Source of the DNA: Bimuria novae-zelandiae CBS 107.79
Taxonomy: Eukaryota > Ascomycota > Dothideomycetes > Pleosporales > Didymosphaeriaceae
Direction: 5' to 3'
Assembly: GCA_010015655.1 (NCBI GenBank)
Contig: ML976667.1
Span: forward strand, 103,562 to 167,561
Length of the DNA: 64,000 nucleotides
The translations under genes were made by a program, and so were the position numbers. Shown in pieces: positions 44,288 to 54,108 of this stretch (positions within the stretch are counted from its first letter, which is position 1; each line of letters opens with the position of its first letter). Under the pieces are notes generated by a model. The model was not told where the DNA came from. It ran no database searches and saw nothing but the letters and a program-made list of their open reading frames with translations.

Positions 44288-46481
44288 AGTAATTAAAAAA
44301 TTAAACATGCTAGGTAGTTATACTTAAAGTAGAAATCTTATATAAAGGTAAAGAACTCATTAGTAAGTAGTATTTAGCTCTTTTCTTTTATTAAGCCATC
44401 CACTTTATAATTATGAAAATTAATTGCGACTTGTTTACTAGGGCCTTTAGCTAGCTCGTTAGCTTACTAGCGTATTTACTTATTTAGTTTTACTTTACTA
44501 CAGGCGTTATACTTTATAGTAGGTAGGCCTTTAATCCTTGCCCCCTTAAATTACTATACGAGGTATTTAAGAGCCTAAGGGCTTAAATAGCTTAATTATT
44601 AGTGCTAGGTTAATACGTCTACTTTTTATAGTCTTTATTTAGTGCGTATACTAGTCTTATAGGTGGTATGCAGAGCTTTAGTAGGAATGCTACCTACTAG
44701 CCTTATTCTATATTCTAACACCTACTATTTATATAACTATTAAAGGTCTGCTAGTATAGTATTATCTTTTTTACTTGGAGTTATTAAGTCTACTTTTATG
44801 TCCCAATAAATGTCTTTCCTCTAGAGTTATTAGAATTATATAAAATTATAAAGTAGATTAAGGTAATAGACAATATTATTTAACTCAATTTTTTTATTAA
44901 TTTTCATACTCCATACGTTAAAATACACGCTTTTATATTCTTTAATCTATATTTCTGTATTCCTTACCTATATAAAGTTTCCCAGCGCCAGTAGTTAGTA
45001 TAAGATAAAATAATTAATATTATTACAGATATGGCAGATTATGCCTAAATTAAGTATAGCTAAGCATCATAATAGGTACGTGTTTAAGCTATTATAAAAG
45101 GATACAGTACTAAAGCTTACTAAGATTTTAGTAATTTTATATCTATTTTGTTACTTATTATAAGACTTAGTAATTTAAGTTAGAGTTAGAGTATATAATA
45201 GTTTAACTATAGGTATTTATAATCTAGTCTTTTTTATTATCTTTAAGCTCTTTTAGAGCGCAGAATTATTTTCTAGTCTAAACTTTATTATGGTAGCTAT
45301 GCTAGACTTTACCCTAAATTAAACTAGTTACTTATCTAGAAAGGCGTAGAAACAGGTTTTTTAAACTATAGCGTTATTTATAAGCAGGGAACTTAAAACT
45401 ACTAACTACTACTAACTTAGTATTTATAATCGCGGACCGCTTTGCTCCTGTACGTTAGTTTTTATTTTATTATTTATAATTCTAAAGTTTTCTTCAACTT
45501 TTAAATAATACTATTTTATTTCTAAGCGTAACGTCCCTGTCTCTAGTCTAAGTAGATTTACTACTATTAGTAAGAAATAAACCTATAGTAGTAAAAGCTC
45601 CTTTTTATTTATCCTTAATTAGGTGCTATAAGATTATATAGTTTTAAAAAAGTTTTATTATATATTTTCGTGAGACAGCTGCATCCTTGCTTTTATATTA
45701 CTAAATGATTATTACCTATATAGGTGTAATATAGATAACTGCCTTTATAAAGTCTTCTTTGACTAAGTCTAGCCTTTAAAGCTCTAGTACGCGATTAGTG
45801 TCTACTTTTATAGTTATATAATTATACTTCCATAGCTATATAGCCTATAATCTAGCTATTCTTATTAGCTTAAGAACTTTTTAGTATCTTACCCTTACTT
45901 ATTAATGTTTATTTTAATAATTAATCCTAACTAGAAGTATAAAGTTATTAATCTATTACTTTATTATTTCTTTAAAAAATATAGCAGTTATTCTGTAGAT
46001 GCGCGAAAATTATTAATTATAAAATGGTAACTACTTTATTAAGGTCTGTCTTTTCTTCTTGAAAGGCTTAATGAATAATCTTATAGATCTTAAGCTATCC
46101 TTTATAATAGTTGCTATTATTCTTGTATGCTTTCGCACCTACTAGTAATAGATAAGACAGTAATATTAGTGCGGTATTTAGGTTTACTATTATATAAATA
46201 GCGTTTAGCTAGTAGTTGCCTATTAACGGAGGTACTGGCATCGCGGGTTTTTATTTTAGTTTATTTATTATCACTAGGTTAATAATAATCTTGACTTTTA
46301 GGAATTAGTATTTTATTTTAAGCTATTTAAGCTATAGCGTATAGTTTATATAGTTAGTTAAGATTATTATAGGATTTCTAAAGATTGATAAGGCCATTAT
46401 AATTAGATTAATTATAGTAATAAGATTCTTAATTGTTAGATTAAAATGTATTCATAATAAAATAAAAAATTAAGTATTTAT
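44288..46481 (-). pseudogene. Nested copia integrase and gag region, RIP-degraded
   Basis: The 5' portion of the nested copia on the minus strand. The part nearest the 5' LTR (about 45650-46400) reads through stops as a charged, helical gag-like protein (RYQKVLKLIRIARLQAIQLW). The rest should hold zinc knuckle, protease and integrase by position, but individual motifs are not clear to me. No intact frame. Confidence 0.5.
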
Positions 46482-47133
46482 TATTCTGCTATAGGAGGTA
46501 GCATCCTCTATATAACTATAAAGACATCTCTTACTTTATTATGGAATGTATCTCGTGCAAGGGAGGAATACATCTTATGCAAGGGAGAAATATATTTCAT
46601 GCAAGGATATGTTACGATCACAGATACTTCAATACCAGACAAAGACGCCCATGACGGGACGTGCGGCGAAGAACCTATGCGAAGGGAACACAAAGAGGCG
46701 CGGGGTTGCTTAGGTTAGCAACCACGTGATCATGATCCGCCAAGAACTACGGATTGCTATAATCCCTATAATATAAGGGATTATAATACGGATACAGATA
46801 ATAGCAAGGGCTAGGATAAGTAGTATATAGTCTAAGATACGTTTTATACTCTTCCTACTCCTTATCATTAATTTAACATACTACGAGTATATTTTTATAC
46901 TAGATTAGTAAATCCCCTAGTTAGTTATTCTATAGTTTATTATAAAATTAGATTATTTGTAAAACCGCCTACTATTACTATTAAGCTTTTAACCACTAAA
47001 CATGTTCGTAAGGCGTATTACTCTCGACCTATCTTCCCCTAACCCGGATTAGGCTTAGGTACGTAAAACTCTCTATAATAGGGTACAGGTGTGCCAGTCA
47101 CCTTAAAAGCGTAAAGGACCATGTAATTGGACA
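46482..47133 (-). repeat. 5' LTR of the nested copia, split by a solo LTR
   Basis: 46482-46609 and 47086-47133 together match 39430-39607 (for example CACCTT...CGTAAAGGACCATGTAATT). The solo LTR 46610-47080 interrupts after GGATA. The open frame 46508-46693 spans the junction and is not a gene. Confidence 0.78.
46610..47080 (+). repeat. Solo LTR (471 bp) in the copia LTR
   Basis: Starts TGTTACGATCACAG and ends CTCTATAATA (CA changed to TA). Flanks GGATA and GGGTA, a one-mismatch duplication. The right two thirds match 27640-27921. The first 130 bases are not RIP-mutated, and a short palindrome ATAATCCCTATAATATAAGGGATTAT lies at about 46760-46786. Confidence 0.75.
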
Positions 47134-47204
47134 CTTCCCCACTCCTTAGCATTTAGCTTTCTAAAATAATATTTATTAAGTACTTTTATATATAGTTTCT
47201 TTTT

Positions 47205-48150
47205 TTATTATATATAGTTTAGTATCTATTTAGTATCCTTTTATACTAGGTCTGTTAGCACTTAAAGCATTCTAGACTATATTCTTGTCTACGCACTCCC
47301 GTATGCCTCTAAGTAAAAACGACTAAATAAATTCTTTGTAACGAGAGCAACGTGTATAAGTATCTTAGTTTGTAGAAAACTAGATTAATATTACTACGTC
47401 AAATATCTACGTGTAGGTATAAAACGTTAGATAAGGAGAAAAGGTCTTCTCTTTCTATCTAGCGTAGATCTATCTATCTCGCTTAGTCTAGGTACTAATA
47501 CCTAGATAGCTAGCATCGTGTCTAACTAATTAGAAGCAAGCTTTGGGGTCTAGGCTATTAGAACTTTAGGGCTAAGGCTATTAGACTTTTAGTTCTTAAC
47601 GTATAGTTTTAGAGGCAGAAGTCTATATACTAACGTACTATTATTAATAGTACGTCTAGGCTGTTAGGTTACCTAGGAGGTTACCGTAATATTCTTTGAG
47701 TAACTATCGCCGATACAAATTGGGCTAATAAGAAGCTTATTAGGCGACTTTTGTAACAGGAACAATCGCTCGTCGACACGAGAACCCTTGGCCAGTCAAG
47801 ACAGGATTCGAGATCATTCGAAAACCGACACTCATCCGTATCGGACCAATTTCGGATCTATCAGACCGATGGGGAACTACGAATCCGATTCGGACCTATT
47901 TCGGATCCATCAGACCGACGGTCAACCTATGGCAGATATGTGCTAGCTAGCCATCTGGGAAGAGGTGTATTTAGAGGAGCTTGGGGCCTTTGTAGTTTAG
48001 TACCTTTTCCGTATCCTTTCGTACCAGGCCTATAGGCACTTAATTCATTCGAGGCTACATTCTTATACACGGACTCCCACATGTCTCTGCTAGGAGATAC
48101 GCCAACATCGATCCTTTGAGTGACCTGCGCCGATACAACTTTTTAGTAGG
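47205..48150. repeat. Pair of direct repeats around an unmutated spacer
   Basis: About 47205-47336 plus 47692-47745 matches about 47985-48150 (shared order: TAGTTTAGTA, TATCCTTT, GCACTT, CTACATTCTT, CTCCC, GCCGATACAA). The first copy is RIP-mutated and split by a solo LTR; the second is not mutated. The spacer holds two near-copies of TCGGACC.ATTTCGGATC.ATCAGACCGA (about 47843 and 47891). It may be a very short terminal-repeat element. Confidence 0.5.
47337..47691 (-). repeat. Solo LTR (355 bp) with perfect TSD
   Basis: Starts TGTAACGAGAGCAACG and ends GGTTACCGTAATA. Flanked by TTCTT on both sides (47332-47336, 47692-47696). Inverted relative to the related LTR at 49657-49903. Confidence 0.88.
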
Positions 48151-48238
48151 GTGAATTAAGCTAATAGGAGCTCTCTTAGAGCTTTAATTATATATAGGAT
48201 GTTCTATATTTGCTACTATTAAGGCTAGGCTTGTAAAT

Positions 48239-48646
48239 GGGTTAGGATTAGATTGGAATTGAGTCAGATCCGCACGGACCAGAAAACTAAAAATCTAACT
48301 TTTACTTCTTAATATCGTACGTATTACTTAAGATATTAAGATATATTAATGCGAATTTAATGTAAGGTGCATATATATATATTATAATCTTAGGTAATTT
48401 TAATTACTCTATAGTCTACTTTATCTATTATTTATAGGATTTGTTTTTATAAATAATTAGAAAACATAAGACTAGAGTTAATAAAATTTCCTAAAGTTAT
48501 AAAACATTATTATATATTATTATATATACATCTTGCATAAAATTCGCATAAATATAACTTTAGTATTAAGGTAAGATATTAAAAAGTAAAGGTTAGATTT
48601 TTAGTGTTCTGGTCGGTGCGGATCTGACCCAATCCTAACCTAACCC
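48239..48646. mobile_element. 408-bp MITE with about 80-bp terminal inverted repeats
   Basis: Both ends begin GGGTTAGG and share GTCAGATCCGCAC.GACCAG, then ACTAAAAATCTAAC.TTTACT, for about 80 bp with a small length difference near the tip. The middle is AT-rich and non-coding. No clear target duplication. The autonomous parent is not in the window. Confidence 0.85.
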
Positions 48647-48720
48647 TAGCTTGTTAGGACTCCAGGTTTAACGGAACGACATTAGGCACTTTATAATAAG
48701 AGGTGACGCTACTACCCTAC

Positions 48721-48880
48721 TGTAAGAGACTGGGTGCTTAAGAAGCCAAAGGCGTCAGAAGAATACTTATAAATTCGATAGAAAGTCCGAAGTTAAGCTT
48801 CGGGCATTGAACTTATATATCTGGGTTCGCATAATCGAGGGTCAAGGATCCGAGGCAACAACTGGTCGTAGCCCATTACA
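48721..48880 (-). repeat. Solo LTR of the 161-bp family with perfect TSD
   Basis: Starts TGTAAGAGACTGGGTGC and ends GTAGCCCATTACA. Flanked by CCTAC on both sides (48716-48720, 48881-48885), which proves the LTR limits for the whole family. Little RIP compared with the other copies. Confidence 0.93.
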
Positions 48881-48894
48881 CCTACTAAGGAGTA

Positions 48895-49656
48895 TGTAAT
48901 ATCCCACGATGTCCCACACGCCAAGATTATAAGACATTAGGATTACGTAACTATACTAAAGGATCCCACATATACCAAATTTAGGATAGTATAGAACTAT
49001 AGTATATTATAGAATTGGTTATATATATAGGAACGTTAAGTATAGTCCTTTATACTCGTATTCAATCCATTTATTAATCTATCATTTAAATTATACTTAG
49101 GCTTTTATTAATTTATTTATAACTTTACTTTACTTTTAATACTAACGTTCTATTGATACGCGCGAGCTATTAATACCCCTTTTTTACCTTATAGTACTTT
49201 TACTTAAGAATTTACCTTATTTTATTTAGGACTAACTACTCCTTAAGGACTTAATAACTTATTTATAAGCCTAATTAAGGCTAGGTATCCTATATATTTT
49301 AAAGTTAAGGATCCTCAAGATTCTTATCTATGTAAAGTTAATTACCGCTATAATTATTGTTATTAAGTTAATTAGGCCCCTTAGAGATTCTAAAGTAGCT
49401 AGTATTATTAGCTCTAATTAAGTTATAATAATAAAATACTGGCTTTTTAACGCGCTTGTTTGCCAGGCGATTACGTATTTTAATATAAAGAAATCTATAC
49501 TTACTTTAATTACGTTTAGCCATGCCTATCGTGGGGTTATAACTAATGGCGTAAATAGCTAGTTATTTAAGCTTAGAGCTATAAATTTATATAAGCCACT
49601 GGTTAACTACTTTTAGGTTACCATTTAAAGATTTTTAAGATAGATTAACGCTATGC
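48895..49656 (+). mobile_element. LTR and leader fragment of a retroelement
   Basis: Begins TGTAATATCCCACG, contains a TATATATAGGAAC box near 49020, and from 49120 resembles the inverted 28985-29110 region. It is therefore probably an LTR followed by the first part of the internal region. RIP-mutated; no domain recognised. Limits approximate. Confidence 0.45.
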
Positions 49657-49903
49657 TGTCACGGTAACCTCTTAGGCAACCTAATAGCCTATACCTTAAA
49701 GCTTACTTCTAGTTAGTGAAAAATAACGCTAGCTATCTAGGTATTAGCACCTAGCTAAGCAAGATAAAAAGTTTTATATTAAATAAGGATAGAAGATCTT
49801 TCTTCCTTATCTAACGTGTTATACCTATACGTAGACACTAAACGCAGTATATTAATTTAGCCTACCTAGGCCTAGAATACCTTTACTTGTTACTCTCGTG
49901 ACA
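49657..49903 (+). repeat. Solo LTR (247 bp) related to 47337-47691
   Basis: Starts TGTCACGGTAACCTC and ends TACTCTCGTGACA, so the tips are inverted repeats of each other. Flanks TATGC and CGTGC could be one duplication altered by C-to-T and G-to-A changes. Confidence 0.65.
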
Positions 49904-49909
49904 CGTGCT

Positions 49910-51450
49910 TCTCGAAGTGGCCCTTACGATAGAGAACGTCTATAAGCTCTTTATAGAGTGCTACGGTGTCGCTGGTGCTGCCCTACGTTAGTGGGTAACT
50001 ATAGGCGAGAAATTTCACGATTTCTCTTAATATAACCTTAGTAATTATAACTCGTAGCTCCTAACGCGCTAACGGGTTATAGATATATAAAATTATTACG
50101 AAATAATAATAAACTTATTAAAATAGCTTACTAAGAATACTTTTAACTTATTCTATCCATAAATTTATATAGAGAGAGACGTTAGCAAGTAGATAAATAA
50201 AACTAGTATATAGCTAAAAGAACTTTGGCTAAGTACTTTTTAAGCGCTAAAGCTACTTTATAAAAGGTATTAAAAAGCTTTTTAATCATTGTAATCTTTC
50301 CTACTAACGCACGTTATTTATAATACTGATAATTACTTAAAACTTCTTTTTCTATGCTCTTTATAGCTATAATAATGCCGTATCTAGATTCCACACTATA
50401 AAGAGTATCTAGTTGCGATTTTCTAGCACTAAATTAATAGTATTAAACTTACCATAATAGCGCATATTTCCTGACAGTTACAGTGCCATTCGCTATAACT
50501 TAGGTCTAGTAGCCTTATTTAGCATGCTAGTAAGTATAATCGACCTTTTAAAGAACTTACTAACGACTTTTATAGCGTTAAAAATAGCCTGGAAGTTACT
50601 AGCCTTAAAGAATTTACTTATATAAAGATTAATAATATGCAACGCGCAGCTAAGTATTAGTGTTTAAAAAAGCTTTTTAGTAACTATTTCTTATGCCGCC
50701 CTTATATTAGAGGCGTTATTTAGGTATATAGTAATAATATTAGTCTTGTTAACTTCCTTTACGATTTTAAGAAGTCCCTAGGCAAAGTTCGAGCTATTAT
50801 AATACTAAGTATTACTTATATAGTATAATATATATAGGATATGCTAGAGATAGCACTAGCGCTAATGGTTAAACTAGCCTAGTCTAGACCTCTATTCGTA
50901 AGAAAGCCACGTGTATCGTGCCTACCTGATTATAATAATAGCCTTATCGCGTATCTATGTTTATCTATTACTAATAAACGTTACCTGCCGCCTAGCCTTC
51001 TCTAGCACGAGCTTTATATTATTAATTATTTAGCTATGTATAGAATTTAATAATAACGTGGCGATTATCGTGCGGTACGGGGGCTTATAGGCAAGTTATA
51101 AGAGTTTTAGAAACTTTATAAAGGCGGGATTCTTAACCTGCGCGTCTTAGTAAGTCTCTTAACACTAGGTAAGCTATACAAGCTTATAAAGGTACAAGGC
51201 ACCTTTAGCTATAAACGCTTTGTTGTGGACCTGTGTACGCGTCCCTGGGTACATGACTATACGCACGGGCTACCTATTCCCGCTGGTAACTGCTCCCACC
51301 ACTAGCGTTTCGGCATATATATCGCACCTCACCTACATACTCTAGATACTCTCTATACGTAGATTCTCGTTAATTAACAGATACATACTCGGCCTTAGCC
51401 TCTATAACACGCTCTTGCTAAGCACCCTGCTAGCCCCTAGCCTTAATACT
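49910..51450 (-). pseudogene. hAT transposase, RIP-degraded
   Basis: Minus-strand reading through stops gives, near 50560-50680, CALHIINLYISKFF followed by an AIKVVSKFFKRS stretch. These correspond to the C.xHxxNL...V..L..IV.FFK pattern of the hAT catalytic domain. Next come SGNMRYYGKFNTINLVLENR (family: CxTRWGS...LESLLE) and a charged C-terminal part with TLQRAYRRSL. The N-terminal BED-type zinc finger expected toward 51400 is not clear. hAT transposases cut and paste with 8-bp duplications, as found at the element ends. Confidence 0.68.
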
Positions 51451-51780
51451 ATATAAGTTATATTTATTATATTAAAATTTTAAATACTTACTCATATAGT
51501 CGCGGAGACGTGTTAGGCTCTTATTATACTATACTTTTAAGTAGAATTAACATGTAATAATAGTCTAGCGGCCATTATAGGTAATAGTAACGTTATTAGA
51601 CTTAGCCTAATAGGCTAGCATTGCAATACCACAAAATTATAACACTACTAAAGTATTAATAAAGTATTAATAAAGTACTAGATAATACTAGGACCACAAA
51701 GGACGCAAGTTAGGTGAAATCTTTATAAAAAATTTACCTTTAACGCTATTTCTTTACCTATATGTGTCCGCCTTAGCATA
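51450..51780. other. hAT subterminal region, no gene seen
   Basis: AT-rich RIP-altered sequence between the transposase remnant and the terminal region. Contains a short tandem repeat AAAGTATTAATAAAGTATTAATAAAGTA (two and a half units, about 51650-51678). Confidence 0.5.
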
Positions 51781-51868
51781 CAGGTAAGCCATCGATATAC
51801 TTGTAATTACCGTATCATACGACGAAAATACGGTATCTCGTAATTACGACGGCATCCCTAACACCACT

Positions 51869-52215
51869 CATCCGCTGAAACATGGGCGCTTTTTCGCGGT
51901 TCACACGGCTATCGGTATCGCTTAGGCTGTGATCGCCATTTAGCGTAGGCACCTAGTAGCGGCCCGCATGTCCACGACCAGGGACCATGGCAGGCAATTT
52001 TGAATATTCACGACGCGATCCAGACTCCCCACGCCGCCCATTGAGAGCTGAGCACTTGGCCAGGCTTCCCCAGACACGCACAGTCCTCATAATCATCCGC
52101 CGTCCCTCTGCTGTGTTGTGTCCTCCCTCCTCCTCCCCTTGTGCCCCGCATAGCCCCTCTCAGCGCCGTGCGCCTACAAAGCACACACGTAGTCTGCCTG
52201 CTCTTCTTCTTCACC
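51869..52215 (+). promoter_or_regulatory. Upstream region of the decarboxylase gene
   Basis: 347 bases of unmutated DNA between the hAT target duplication and the ATG at 52216. It holds C/T-rich stretches (CCTCCCTCCTCCTCCCC, about 52121-52138; TGCTCTTCTTCTTCACC just before the ATG), typical of filamentous fungal promoters. No TATA box stands out. The hAT insertion must have removed or displaced anything regulatory further upstream. Confidence 0.55.
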
Positions 52216-53435
52216 ATGACGAACTCCATGGCCACCAGCACCTATCGCTCGCGCGCAGGGCACGTCTCCACGGGGCCCCTGGCATCGTACCTCTTGCGCC
52301 TGATGTCGATAAAGCAGACGAACCTCTGCTTATCAGCTGACGTCGAAACCTCGGCCGAGCTGCTAGATCTCGCCGAGGATTGCGGCGACCACATCTGCAT
52401 CCTGAAGACGCACTGCGACATCGTCACCGACTGGAGCGACCGCACCGCCAGGGCCCTTCGGGAGATCGCCCGCCGGAAGTGGTTCGTCATCTTCGAAGAT
52501 CGCAAGTTTGCCGACATTGGTGGTACGTCTGACATGTTGCCCGACTGCTGATCTGCGCTGAACTACAGACAGAAACGGTGCAGAAGCAGTACACCTCCGG
52601 CGTCCACTGCATCGCCAGCTGGGCCGAGATCACCAACGCTCACATCCTTCCCGGGCCGGCCATCGTGACTGCCCTCCACAAGGCCGCCGACGCCACCATC
52701 GCCAAATACAACACGGGCGTACACACCGACATTTCCTCGGACGCACCTCGGCGGAAGCCCGGCGAAGAAGACGACGACGACGACGACGATGACTACCAGG
52801 AACCCACACGCAAGAACAGCAGCGCTCTCGTCACGCCGCCAATACATGGGGATGACGAGGACAAGCGGCTAGGCATCAAACCTTTGGATAGGAAGCAAAG
52901 CGTCGTCAGCATCAGCACTTCCATTTGGCAACGACATGAGAGCATATCCCCACGGCCGGAACCGGACTTTCAACCCGACGAAGCCTTCAGTCTCGATAAG
53001 ATCACATTGCTCGCACGCCTCGGAGAGCCTCCCTTCCTCCGCTCGCTACTCCTGCTCGCCGAGATGAGCTCCGAAGGGCACCTCATGACGCCCGAATACT
53101 CGCAAAAGTGTGTCGAGATCGCACGTCAGAACCGAGACTTCGTTATGGGATTCATCGCGCAGCGAAGCCTAAACTCAGAACCCCAAGACAACTTCCTCAC
53201 CATGACGCCGGGCTGCCAGCTACCGCCGCCGGGCCAAGAAGGCCAAAAGCTTGGAGACAATTTAGGCCAGCAATACAACACGCCTCGGAAATTGATCTTG
53301 GAGCAGGGCTGCGACGTCATAATCGTGGGGCGGGGCATCGTGCGTTCAGACAATCGCGCGACTGAGGCAGCGCGCTACCGCGAAGAAGGGTGGCGCGCGT
53401 ACGAGGAGAGAGTGGGCTCTGTCAGGCAAGGGTAA
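52216..53435 (+). CDS. pyrG: Orotidine-5'-phosphate decarboxylase
   Basis: Catalyses the last step of UMP synthesis (OMP to UMP plus CO2) in the cytosol. Spliced from 52216-52522 and 52573-53435 (389 codons plus stop). The ATG at 52216 has a CACC context; a second ATG at 52228 is in frame. Family landmarks: NLCLSADV, ICILKTHCDIV, the catalytic FEDRKFADIG (Asp-Lys-Asp), QKQYTSGVHCIASWAEITNA, LLLAEMSSEGHL, RDFVMGFIAQRS, a LGQQYNTP stretch and VIIVGRGIV near the end. Between residues of about 145 and 240 lies an insertion with an Asp run (EEDDDDDDDDY), longer than yeast Ura3 and like the enlarged pyr-4 type of many Pezizomycotina. No RIP and no internal stops, so it is presumably functional. It is the only intact gene here. 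URA3 and pyr-4 are alternative names. Confidence 0.96.
52523..52572 (+). other. 50-bp intron in the decarboxylase gene
   Basis: Donor GTACGT, acceptor ACAG, branch-like GCTGAAC near the 3' end. Splicing joins ...GACATTGGTG to AAACGGTGCAG, giving DIGETVQKQ, which aligns with the family's DIGNTVQKQ. Unspliced reading ends at a TGA within the intron. Confidence 0.88.
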
Positions 53436-54108
53436 AGGATACTCCGCATTCTTCCTTACCCAGGGCTCCACTCCCATCCTTTGCCGTTGACGGTGCTGAT
53501 ACCCCCGATAGCTTCTTTGAGTTGGACTACACGAGTCTTCTGCGCGCCTATTAGGGCCATGTGAGCTTGTGCTGGATCATGCATAGCGATGGTAGTTTAG
53601 GCTTATGAATTAATGAATCGTTTTGGTCCTTTGCATGCTGTAACTCTGTCTGGTACCCTACGATGAGTATAAAACCTGATGTTCTCAGCTCGATGGGGCG
53701 CACGCAAGACTGCATTCTACCGCCGCTAGTGGTGCCAGTCTGGTGAGCCCGGACCTTGCTTGCAGCCACGCTGCCAGTCTGAGTGCTGTTCGCGCCTGTG
53801 CTCGAGCCAGGCCTCTTGTGTTTCTTCCACCGTGTGCAATGCATCTCCCAATTGTCTAGCACATAGCTTACCCTAGCGCGCAGTTCTCTGTTTTGCTGGG
53901 CTGGGTATTGGAGCTTATTATCGGAGTGAGGACATCCCAATTTTGGAGAGCTACTGGAGATCTCGACGTACGACTGGTCGTTGCGCGCTGTGCTGCGCCC
54001 TAAATCCTGTAATGGGCTCGACCCTTACGAGCTTGCTGGCTTGGAGTCTCTCGTCAACCTACAGGAAGTCGTCACGTCCGGTGGGCTCCCGCGTCGGTGG
54101 GCGCTATA
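53436..54108. other. Unmutated region downstream of the decarboxylase gene
   Basis: 3' flank with balanced composition. A 129-codon open frame on the minus strand (53551-53940) resembles nothing I know and could be chance; I do not call it a gene. The region ends at TA, where the next transposon begins. Confidence 0.5.

Larger units (their letters stand above)
39430..47133 (-). mobile_element. Ty1/copia element, minus strand, interrupted by pogo-7 and a solo LTR
   Basis: LTRs at 39430-39607 and 46482-47133 (the latter split by a solo LTR). Pol domains read on the minus strand toward the left LTR. A convincing 5-bp duplication is not visible (TTCCG against CTTCC). RIP is very heavy. Confidence 0.75.
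39065..51860. mobile_element. hAT transposon, expanded to 12.8 kb by nested insertions
   Basis: Left end TAGGGATGCTGGATTACCG, right end (inverted) TAGGGATGCCGTCGTAATTACG, flanked by a perfect 8-bp duplication ACACCACT (39057-39064 and 51861-51868), the size expected for hAT. The minus strand at 49910-51450 carries a hAT-type transposase. Inside sit a copia element (39430-47133, itself holding pogo-7 and a solo LTR), solo LTRs at 47337, 48721 and 49657, a MITE at 48239 and other LTR debris. Confidence 0.88.

Noticed and set aside
52008..52847. Minus-strand and alternate frames opposite pyrG
   Set aside because: Shadows of the decarboxylase coding sequence, which has clear conserved motifs on the plus strand.
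53551..53940. 129-codon minus-strand frame downstream of pyrG
   Set aside because: No family resemblance and located in the likely 3' region of pyrG. Possible but not supportable.
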